DNA from: Bacteroidota bacterium
Lineage (GTDB): Bacteria; Bacteroidota; Bacteroidia; Cytophagales; Cyclobacteriaceae
Length of the DNA: 5,623 bases
Direction of reading: 5' to 3'
Assembly (NCBI GenBank): GCA_023393375.1
Contig: JAEWLI010000116.1
Coordinates: forward strand, 1 to 5,623
A model generated the notes under the pieces. That model was not told the origin of the DNA, did not search any database, and was given only the letters and a program-made list of their open reading frames with translations. The position numbers and the translations under genes are program-made. Positions 1 through 5,623 of this stretch are shown here, piece by piece. The stretch's first letter is position 1. Every line of letters starts with the position of its first letter.

Positions 1-2811
1 GAGGAATATTCTGTAAAATATATTGAACCTGACTACGCAAACTATTCCCCTAAAACTTGGTCAAATGAACAGATAAAAACTATCGAACAACTAAGAAATT
101 CCCTGCTCAGGTTGGAAACGGATTTAAGCCAAGTCAAAATAACTTTGGAGAAGGTGGATCATCAAAGAAAAGCATATGTCAATAACATCAATTCTGGCAT
201 GATTGCATTGATAGTGCTGGTACTGTTCCTGGCGTATGTTCACATAAATAAAACCTTGTTGCGATCCATTAAACCTTTAATCTCTTACGCACAAGATATT
301 GAAAAAGGGAATTTAAATGCTGACTTAACGAGTATCAGTAAAGATCTTGCTCCTGTGCAAGAGTCACTTAAAAACATTGCTGACCATATTCAACATGCTA
401 CTGAATTTGCCATTAAAATTGGGGAGGGCAAACTGGATGTACAAATGCATTCTACCAGTGGTGGTGATTATTTGGGCAATGCATTGATGGAAATGCGGAA
501 TAAACTGCAATCTTTTTCTGAAGAAGAAAAAAAGAGAAACTGGGCCATAACCGGCATAGCCAGGTTCAGTGACATTTTTCGGCAGAATCAACATGCAGAA
601 CTACATGAAATGTGTTATCAGTTTGTATTCAACCTGGTGAAATATCTGAATGGCAATCAAGGAGGGGTATTTCTGATCAATGAGGATGATCCACATGACA
701 AGTTTATTGAATTGTATGGTTGTTATGCCTATGAGCGGCGCAAGCAACAGGAAAAAAGGGTAGAATGGGGCGAAGGCTTGATCGGACAATGTATTCTTGA
801 AAAGGATATTGTTTATATTGAAGAAGTTCCGGAATCGTATGTAAACATCACTTCTGGACTTGGCAAGAAAAAACCAACCTGTATCCTGTTGGTACCGGTT
901 AAAATAAATGAAGAAATATTTGGTGCGGTGGAAATGGCATTTTTTACCTTATTGGAACCTTACCAGATCAAATTTGTAGAAACGGTATGCGAAACATTTG
1001 CTGCTACTTTGTCCAGCACAAAGATGAACCTGAAGACAAAGAAATTGCTGGATGAATCACAGGCATTGAATGAAGAAATGCAGCAGAAAGAGGAAGAAAT
1101 GCGGCAAAATGCTGAGGAGCTGGAAACAACTCAAGAAACCCTGAACCGGAAGCTGCATGAATTGGAAGAAGAGACCAACCTGAGCAACAATATCATTGAG
1201 GCCATTAACAAGACCAATGCCAACATCGAATTTGACATGGAGGGAAATGTGCTTGCGGTGAATGAGATGTACTTGAGCGTGATGGGTTATACGCGGAAAG
1301 AGCTGATTGGTATCAATGAAATAAAACTAGCTCCGAAGGATGAAATAGAATCACAACGTTATAAAATGTTGTGGGATAGCTTGCGAAGCGGATCTTTCAT
1401 GTCGGGCGAATATAGGAGACTCAGCAAAGGTGGTCGTGAAATATGGCTTAACGGCACATATAACCCTATTTTTGATCTGAATGGTAATCCCTACAAAGTT
1501 ATCCAGTTAGCACAGTTTACTACAGAAGAAAAAGAAAAAGACCTCGATCTGACCAACAAGATTAATGCAATGAGTGGTACTTTTCCTTTGATTGAATTAG
1601 ATATTGAAGGTAATATAAAAAATGCCAATCAGGAATTTATCAATCTGCTGGGTTATAAAAGAACGGAATTCAGGAATAAACCTTTGTGGTCATTTGCTGA
1701 TACGGAAAGTCAGGAAAGGTCAGGCAAAATTCTTGGTGAAACGCAGGAAACTCATCTCAATTTTGTAGCCGCTTTCAATACATTCGATGGAAAAGTTAAA
1801 CACTGTCTGGTAAATTATAACCGGCTTAAGAATCTCTCGGGAGAAACCAGTAAATACCTGGTGATACTAATAGATATATCGGAACAAAAAGAGCTAGAAT
1901 ACGAACTGGTAAAAAATCAGTTTTCACTGGAATCTTCTATTGAAGAATTAAATCAGGCTAAAGAGGAAATTACAAAGCGTAAAAATGAACTGGAGGCCCA
2001 CATCAATGTATTAAATAAGGCTTCGAATATTATGGAATTGGATGCTAACGGGAAAATTATTTCTGCCAATCCATCTGTCTGTACCCTGTTTACAGCCAAA
2101 AAATCAGCATTATTGGGAACTGACTTTAAAACTCATTTAGTACAGGAGGAGCGTGAAGACCAATGGAATATTTGCATGGAACAACTCAAATCCGGTAAGC
2201 TGGTAAAAATGTTGTTAAAGTTCAAAAACGCAGATAATCATTTTTTCTGGGGAGAAACAATGATTTCACCTGTTATGGATAGTGATCAGCTGAATAAAAT
2301 GATAGTAGTGGTATTTGATACTACTGCTCAAATGAAACTGAATCAAGAATTAAAAGAGTCATTGGTAAAAGAACGGGTACGAAATGCTATCCTCCAATTA
2401 CATGATGAAGAAACAGGTAATATGGACAAAGCTTTTGACAGCTTGATGCAGATACTTTCAGATGATGCCCGTCATTTACCGGAATCAGAATTGGTTCCTG
2501 TGATGGAAATTGATCAGAAAGGACAAATTTTAACTAAAAATAATTTATCCCACCAGTTATTTGAATTGGAAGATGTTCCTGTATCATTTGGTGACTTGTT
2601 GAAGCAAGTACATGGTGAATTACCCACCAATGTATTAAAAAGAATATTGAAGGGCAATGTAGTGAAGCATTTGTTAAAAATAAGACCCGGAAAGGAAAAT
2701 AAAGAGGCTTTGATGATTACTGTGCCACTCTTTAATGATCAAAACGAATCGATGAAGATTCTTGTATTGTTTTGTAGTCTTGAAAATAGATTTATCAAAC
2801 AGGAGAATTAA
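1..2811 (+). CDS. Membrane sensor protein, HAMP-GAF-multi-PAS, no visible output domain (5'-partial)
   Basis: The reading frame is open from base 1 and ends at TAA 2809-2811, giving 936 visible codons. A TTG at 112 could be called as a start, but it lies inside continuous coding sequence before the membrane helix, so the gene almost certainly begins upstream. Counting residues from base 1: 1-63 is a charged helical, probably periplasmic, segment; 64-82 is a hydrophobic membrane helix (IALIVLVLFLAYV); about 83-134 is HAMP, followed by a second HAMP-like stretch to about 177 (IGEGKLDV); about 197-340 is GAF (NQGGVFLIN, GEGLIGQC, ITSGLG); about 342-395 is a coiled coil with EEEMRQNAEELETTQE, a linker I associate with Bacteroidota GAF/PAS sensors. 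PAS domains follow at about 395-510 (MGYTRKELIG, EIWLNGTYNPI), 517-632 and 665-779, with a degenerate PAS-like fold at about 828-927. No H-box, HATPase, GGDEF, receiver or MCP signalling hairpin is seen. It probably senses a signal at the membrane and passes it by protein contact; the ligand is unknown. Confidence 0.85.
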   Translation, partial: EEYSVKYIEPDYANYSPKTWSNEQIKTIEQLRNSLLRLETDLSQVKITLEKVDHQRKAYVNNINSGMIALIVLVLFLAYVHINKTLLRSIKPLISYAQDIEKGNLNADLTSISKDLAPVQESLKNIADHIQHATEFAIKIGEGKLDVQMHSTSGGDYLGNALMEMRNKLQSFSEEEKKRNWAITGIARFSDIFRQNQHAELHEMCYQFVFNLVKYLNGNQGGVFLINEDDPHDKFIELYGCYAYERRKQQEKRVEWGEGLIGQCILEKDIVYIEEVPESYVNITSGLGKKKPTCILLVPVKINEEIFGAVEMAFFTLLEPYQIKFVETVCETFAATLSSTKMNLKTKKLLDESQALNEEMQQKEEEMRQNAEELETTQETLNRKLHELEEETNLSNNIIEAINKTNANIEFDMEGNVLAVNEMYLSVMGYTRKELIGINEIKLAPKDEIESQRYKMLWDSLRSGSFMSGEYRRLSKGGREIWLNGTYNPIFDLNGNPYKVIQLAQFTTEEKEKDLDLTNKINAMSGTFPLIELDIEGNIKNANQEFINLLGYKRTEFRNKPLWSFADTESQERSGKILGETQETHLNFVAAFNTFDGKVKHCLVNYNRLKNLSGETSKYLVILIDISEQKELEYELVKNQFSLESSIEELNQAKEEITKRKNELEAHINVLNKASNIMELDANGKIISANPSVCTLFTAKKSALLGTDFKTHLVQEEREDQWNICMEQLKSGKLVKMLLKFKNADNHFFWGETMISPVMDSDQLNKMIVVVFDTTAQMKLNQELKESLVKERVRNAILQLHDEETGNMDKAFDSLMQILSDDARHLPESELVPVMEIDQKGQILTKNNLSHQLFELEDVPVSFGDLLKQVHGELPTNVLKRILKGNVVKHLLKIRPGKENKEALMITVPLFNDQNESMKILVLFCSLENRFIKQEN

Positions 2812-3389
2812 TAAAGCAATAACATCATGATTTTTTTCCGGATCTGTTTATCAGGAACATGATCTTTCATATATTCCCTGATCTTTTGAAAGGCGATTGT
2901 TATTTGATTTTCAACTGTTTTTTTGGATATTTTTAAATAATCTGAGATCTCCTCATGGGTTAACCCTTCAAACCTTGCCATACAGAAGATTTCCCTGCAC
3001 TTCTCAGGTAATAATTGAATTGCTTCATTTACAATGGCTTTCAACCGGATATCTTCCGTTTCGGGTATGTCGTCATCTGATTCTGAGGCAAATACAGATT
3101 CGTGTTTCAACCGTACTTTTGTTTTTTGCAGATGGTTCAAAGCAGCATTTCTTACAGAGGAATAAAGGTATCCACTCAATGAGGAATGAACCATCATGAT
3201 TTTTCTGTTTTCCCAGAAATGTACAAATGTTTCCTGAACTACTTCTTCAGCAGCTTCTTCTTCCTTTACAATTTGTATGGCAAACCTGCACAAAACCACA
3301 TAGTACTTTTTAAACAAGAGCTTAAAGGAAGTTTGACTATCCTTCTCCCTGATTTGCAAAAATAAATCCAAGTCTTCCGGGTGATCCAA
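2808..3389 (-). CDS. ECF-subfamily RNA polymerase sigma factor (sigma-70 family)
   Basis: This is a group-4 sigma factor, which directs RNA polymerase to a dedicated set of promoters. With the start used here the protein has 193 residues, the usual size for Bacteroidota ECF factors. Region 2 begins with FKLLFKKYY (about 22-30) and includes EEAAEEVVQETFVHFWEN (about 42-61), the core-binding and -10 recognition helices. Region 4 is about 119-174 (LPEKCREIF, then the helix-turn-helix GLTHEEISDYLKISKKTVEN). There is no in-frame ATG before region 2. The frame is open upstream to 3482 and a TTG at 3476 would give 222 residues, but those 29 extra residues look unlike the family. The TTG at 3389 places DLDLFLQIREKD at the normal distance from the start, so I prefer it with modest confidence. 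The gene converges on the sensor with a 4-base overlap at the stops and is divergent from the DUF4139 gene. No anti-sigma gene is adjacent within the window. Family assignment is firm; start and regulon are not. Confidence 0.9.
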   Translation of the reverse strand: MDHPEDLDLFLQIREKDSQTSFKLLFKKYYVVLCRFAIQIVKEEEAAEEVVQETFVHFWENRKIMMVHSSLSGYLYSSVRNAALNHLQKTKVRLKHESVFASESDDDIPETEDIRLKAIVNEAIQLLPEKCREIFCMARFEGLTHEEISDYLKISKKTVENQITIAFQKIREYMKDHVPDKQIRKKIMMLLLY

Positions 3390-3556
3390 AGTATTATTGA
3401 TATTATAGAGGCAATTTAGTTCAAAAGGATCAAATATTAAAATACACCCGGCAAAAAATACACTTCTATTTACCAACAGATCTTACAACAAGAAAAATTT
3501 AGACCAATATTTAGGGGTATACATTTTTAGAAAGGTCATGATAGAAAAACTTAGAA
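3390..3556. promoter_or_regulatory. Divergent intergenic region between sigma factor and DUF4139 gene
   Basis: This AT-rich stretch separates the two divergent starts (80 bases if the sigma factor starts at 3476). On the plus strand TACATTTT (3520-3527) fits the Bacteroidota -7 box TAnnTTTG except for its last base, with TTTA (3498-3501) 18 bases upstream in place of the -33 TTTG. On the minus strand TAAATTTT (read from 3501 to 3494) fits the -7 box equally well, but no good -33 partner was found. I saw no convincing operator repeat. The start at 3557 is preceded by an A-rich stretch (AAAAACTTAGAA) rather than a Shine-Dalgarno motif, as is usual in this phylum. Promoter positions are tentative. 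Confidence 0.3.
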
Positions 3557-5341
3557 ATGAAAAATATAGTTATTGCCGCATGTTTGATGTTGTTTTCTGC
3601 ACCTTCTTTCAGCCAGACAGAAAAAGAAGTCGATTCCTCCATCAAAAAAGTAATTGTTTATACGCAGGGGGCACAAATTGAGCGAGAAGCTGAGATAGCT
3701 CTGAAAAACGGTCAGACAGTTTTTAAATTTACCAAACTTTCTCCAGGAGTCAAAGCCGAAACCATCAGGATAAATGGAGATGGTTCCTATACCATTCAAA
3801 ATGTTCAGCATCAGGTAGATTATTTAAATGAACTTGATAAAAGTAAAGAACTAGTTTCTTTAAGTAACAAAATAATTGAAATTGAACAAAAAATAGAAGA
3901 TGAGGAAATCCGGATAAAAATTAATAAGGAGAAACTGGATTTTATGAATGTGAATAAGTCCATTACCGGAAAGGATCACGCGGTTAACCCGGAAACGTTC
4001 AAAGCAATGAACACGATTTATGGAGAACAGATAGAAACGCTATCTTTGGACATTTTGCAAAGACAGAGACTGATTAAAAACCTGCAAAAAGAGATGCATA
4101 AGATTAATCAGCAGATTAACAACCTCAACAGCAATGCTGATCAACCTTCTGGAACCATTCTGTTAACTCTTGATGCGAAAGAATCAAAAACTGCCAGGAT
4201 CAATATAAGTTATATGGTAGAAGAAGCAAGTTGGTTTCCATCTTATGACATCCGTTTTACCGGGATAAACCAGCCCCTCCATCTGACTCACAAAGCAAAT
4301 ATTCACCAGCACACTGGGGTTGATTGGGAGAATGTACAATTGGTGTTATCCACGGCTAAAACCAATGAATCTGCTCAAATCCCTTCCTTGTCCACCCATT
4401 ACCTTCATTTTTATTATCCACAACTTTATCAAGCCTTACAGGGACAAGTTGCAGGTGTGTCTGTGGAAAATGATGAGTTGTTGTCTGAATCAATAATAAT
4501 TAGAGGTATGGGTAGACCTCATGACTCATCACCCATATATATTGTAGACGGCTTACACTATGAAAATATTGAATCATTATCACCCAATGATATTCAAAGT
4601 ATTGAAGTATTAAAGGATGCTTCTGCAACAGCCATTTACGGAATCCGGGGAGCAAATAATGTGGTAGTCGTGACCACAAAGAAAAATAAAGAGGAAAAGT
4701 CATCTATTCCATTAACCACGAATTTTAAAAATGAAACTTCAAATGAATATGCTATAGCATCGCATCAAACAATCGTTTCCGGGAAAAAATCCAATACCTT
4801 AAACTTTAAAGAAAGTACACTGGAAGCAACCTTTGAATATCAGGCTGTTCCAAAATTATCCGGACATGTCTTTCTAATGGGAAAAATCAATGATTGGTAT
4901 AAGGCAGAGTTGATGGATGGGGAAATGAATGTATATTTAGAAAATTCTTATGTAGGCAAATCTTTTATCAACACTCAACAATTTGAGGACACATTGGAGA
5001 TTTCTTTTGGAATAGATAATCACATCAGCATCAAACGTGAAAAACTATCCGAGTATTCAGCGCATCAATTTATCGGATCGAATAAAAAAGAAACATTGGC
5101 TTTTAAATTTACGATCAGAAACAATAAACCCTATCAGGTAACTACTAAGATTACTGATCAGATTCCGGTTTCTACCACCCGTGAAATCCAGGTAGAAACC
5201 ATCGAATTATCAGGTGGAAATGTCGAAAAAGACTCTGGAAAGATAGAATGGCCTGTTACATTAAATCCAGGGGAAAGCAAAGAATGGATATTAAAATATG
5301 CAGTAAAATACCCGAAAGATAAAAAGGTGAGAATAGATTAA
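3557..5341 (+). CDS. Exported DUF4140/DUF4139 (MuiA-like) protein with an inserted SusC-type TonB plug domain
   Basis: The protein has 594 residues and starts at ATG 3557, directly followed by a signal peptide (MKNIVIAACLMLFSAPSFSQ, probable cleavage near residue 19 or 20), so it acts in the envelope. Residues about 30-90 match the DUF4140 N-terminal domain (KKVIVYTQGAQIEREAEI, FTKLSPGVKAETIRI). About 95-195 is a long charged coiled coil. DUF4139 starts near 215 (ISYMVEEASWFPSYDIRF, HTGVDWENVQLVLSTAKTN) and resumes at about 420-590 (ATFEYQAVPKLSGHVFL, GEMNVYLENSYVGKSF, ITDQIPVSTTREIQVE, LNPGESKEWILKYAVKYPK). Between the halves, about 290-376 reads as a SusC-family plug (LQGQVAGVSV, PIYIVDG, SIEVLKDASATAIYG, RGANNVVVVTTKK). 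No beta-barrel, TonB box or carboxypeptidase-like N-terminal domain follows or precedes it. The frame is uninterrupted across both junctions. The DUF4139 family has no settled biochemical role, and 'mucoidy inhibitor' is an inherited name. It appears monocistronic, with a terminator right after the stop. Confidence 0.92.
   Translation: MKNIVIAACLMLFSAPSFSQTEKEVDSSIKKVIVYTQGAQIEREAEIALKNGQTVFKFTKLSPGVKAETIRINGDGSYTIQNVQHQVDYLNELDKSKELVSLSNKIIEIEQKIEDEEIRIKINKEKLDFMNVNKSITGKDHAVNPETFKAMNTIYGEQIETLSLDILQRQRLIKNLQKEMHKINQQINNLNSNADQPSGTILLTLDAKESKTARINISYMVEEASWFPSYDIRFTGINQPLHLTHKANIHQHTGVDWENVQLVLSTAKTNESAQIPSLSTHYLHFYYPQLYQALQGQVAGVSVENDELLSESIIIRGMGRPHDSSPIYIVDGLHYENIESLSPNDIQSIEVLKDASATAIYGIRGANNVVVVTTKKNKEEKSSIPLTTNFKNETSNEYAIASHQTIVSGKKSNTLNFKESTLEATFEYQAVPKLSGHVFLMGKINDWYKAELMDGEMNVYLENSYVGKSFINTQQFEDTLEISFGIDNHISIKREKLSEYSAHQFIGSNKKETLAFKFTIRNNKPYQVTTKITDQIPVSTTREIQVETIELSGGNVEKDSGKIEWPVTLNPGESKEWILKYAVKYPKDKKVRID
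4436..4684 (+). other. SusC-type TonB-dependent receptor plug domain embedded in DUF4139 protein
   Basis: These bases encode residues 294-376 of the DUF4139 protein. They carry, in the family order, the SusC/RagA plug signatures LQGQVAGV, IRG, PIYIVDG, LSPNDIQSIEVLKDASA, AIYG and RGANNVVVVTTKK. In SusC transporters this plug fills a 22-strand barrel. Here only the plug is present, set in the variable linker between the LSTAKTN strand and the EATFEYQAVPKL strand of DUF4139. The flanks (about 275-293 and 377-415) match neither family clearly and may be linkers. The motif match is direct; the role of a plug without a barrel is unknown. Confidence 0.88.
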
Positions 5342-5347
5342 AAAAGG

Positions 5348-5385
5348 AACTCGCAAGCACGTTAAATCATGCTTGCGAGTTTTTT
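5348..5385 (+). terminator. Rho-independent terminator of the DUF4139 gene
   Basis: A perfect 12-bp inverted repeat (AACTCGCAAGCA at 5348-5359 with TGCTTGCGAGTT at 5370-5381) encloses a 10-base loop. The T-run 5380-5385 overlaps the stem end, and the stem begins 6 bases after the stop codon. Six A residues (5340-5345) lie just before the stem, separated by GG, so the structure could also terminate transcripts arriving from the right on the minus strand. Confidence 0.93.
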
Positions 5386-5623
5386 CATATCAATTAATTA
5401 TAATTTGGCAAAAAAGAATATTTTTCATCACCTGACTTCATTACAGGACACATAAATATAAAATTTACCAACAAATGAATCTGAATTCAGTCTAAGATAT
5501 CAGGACGCACCTACGGAGCTAAAAAAACGTCGCTGGCCTACAGGCTACAAACAGGATACCCCGATGGGGCAACACTGTGCAATCTACATGAGGGATTATT
5601 TTTGCCAGATTTGATTAAATTCA
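5386..5623. other. Intergenic DNA without a recognisable gene
   Basis: No coding frame of convincing length or composition is present on either strand up to the window end. The first part (5386-5480) is very AT-rich. A perfect 10-base palindrome CTGAATTCAG lies at 5481-5490, and the hairpin cluster follows. The ATG at 5588 meets a stop after eight codons. I found no tRNA-like or riboswitch-like fold and no confident promoter. Confidence 0.6.
5499..5580. repeat. Cluster of short hairpins, probable dispersed intergenic repeat
   Basis: Three small inverted repeats lie within about 65 bases of non-coding DNA: GCACC-TAC-GGAGC (5507-5519, one A/A mismatch), GCCT-AC-AGGC (5536-5545) and CCCC-GAT-GGGG (5559-5569), followed by CAC-T-GTG (5573-5579). 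Runs such as CCTACGGAGCT, CTACAAACAGG and CCCCGATGGGGC resemble repeat units I recall between genes in Bacteroidota genomes, but that is memory, not a search, and only one copy is in this window. Boundaries are approximate. The local composition is much more GC-rich than the flanking AT-rich DNA, which fits an inserted or conserved structured element. Confidence 0.5.

Noticed and set aside
2824..2837. ATCATGAT palindrome followed by seven T, as a terminator for the sensor gene
   Set aside because: The arms are only 4 bases with no loop, AT-rich, and lie inside the sigma factor coding sequence; it is too weak to call.
3494..3501. Minus-strand TAAATTTT as the sigma factor promoter -7 box
   Set aside because: It fits TAnnTTTG except for the last base, but no TTTG/TTG stands at a suitable distance upstream, and such matches are frequent by chance in AT-rich DNA.
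4436..4684. The plug segment as a remnant of a broken SusC gene (pseudogene or assembly join)
   Set aside because: The frame is intact across both junctions, DUF4139 continues cleanly on both sides, and there is no leftover barrel sequence; a real fusion protein is the simpler reading.
4500..4703. Minus-strand open frame opposite the plug-coding region
   Set aside because: It is a shadow of the strongly supported plus-strand gene and has no family resemblance or start context of its own; the same holds for the other short opposite-strand frames at 364-594, 601-789, 2897-3199 and 3551-3811.
5400..5408. ATAATTTGG as a Bacteroidota -7 promoter box downstream of the terminator
   Set aside because: The spacing between TA and TTTG is wrong for TAnnTTTG and no gene follows within the window.
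5481..5490. CTGAATTCAG palindrome as an operator
   Set aside because: A single 10-base palindrome with no adjacent promoter or gene is not enough to support a regulatory call.

Overview
The window looks like AT-rich chromosomal DNA from a member of the Bacteroidota (Cytophagales/Sphingobacteriales/Saprospirales-like; I cannot place it more narrowly). The evidence is the SusC-type plug signature, a Bacteroidota-style ECF sigma factor, a HAMP-GAF-multi-PAS sensor carrying a recurrent Bacteroidota linker motif, and A-rich translation starts without a clear Shine-Dalgarno sequence.

Layout. (1) Positions 1-2811, plus strand: the 3' part of a large membrane sensor. The frame is open from the first base, so its start lies upstream of the window. 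It has the end of an extracytoplasmic region, one visible membrane helix, HAMP, GAF and three to four PAS domains, and no recognisable kinase, cyclase or chemotaxis output domain. (2) Positions 2808-3389 (open to 3482), minus strand: an ECF-type RNA polymerase sigma factor that converges on the sensor. The two stop codons share one TTAA, a 4-base overlap. (3) Positions 3390-3556: a divergent regulatory region with no clear gene. (4) Positions 3557-5341, plus strand: an exported DUF4140/DUF4139 (MuiA-like, 'mucoidy inhibitor') protein. A complete SusC-type TonB-receptor plug motif set is inserted in the middle of the DUF4139 region, in frame, with no outer-membrane barrel. (5) Positions 5348-5385: a strong intrinsic terminator. 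(6) Positions 5386-5623: non-coding DNA with a cluster of small hairpins that looks like a dispersed intergenic repeat.

How they may fit together: the sensor and sigma factor are signal-transduction proteins, and the sigma factor is divergent from the exported protein. In Bacteroidota, ECF sigma factors often sit beside a FecR anti-sigma factor and a SusC/SusD pair. Here no FecR, SusC barrel or SusD is visible, but the neighbour carries a detached SusC-type plug. Regulation of the exported protein by the sigma factor is inference from position only. The DUF4139-plug chimera is the most noteworthy item in the window.
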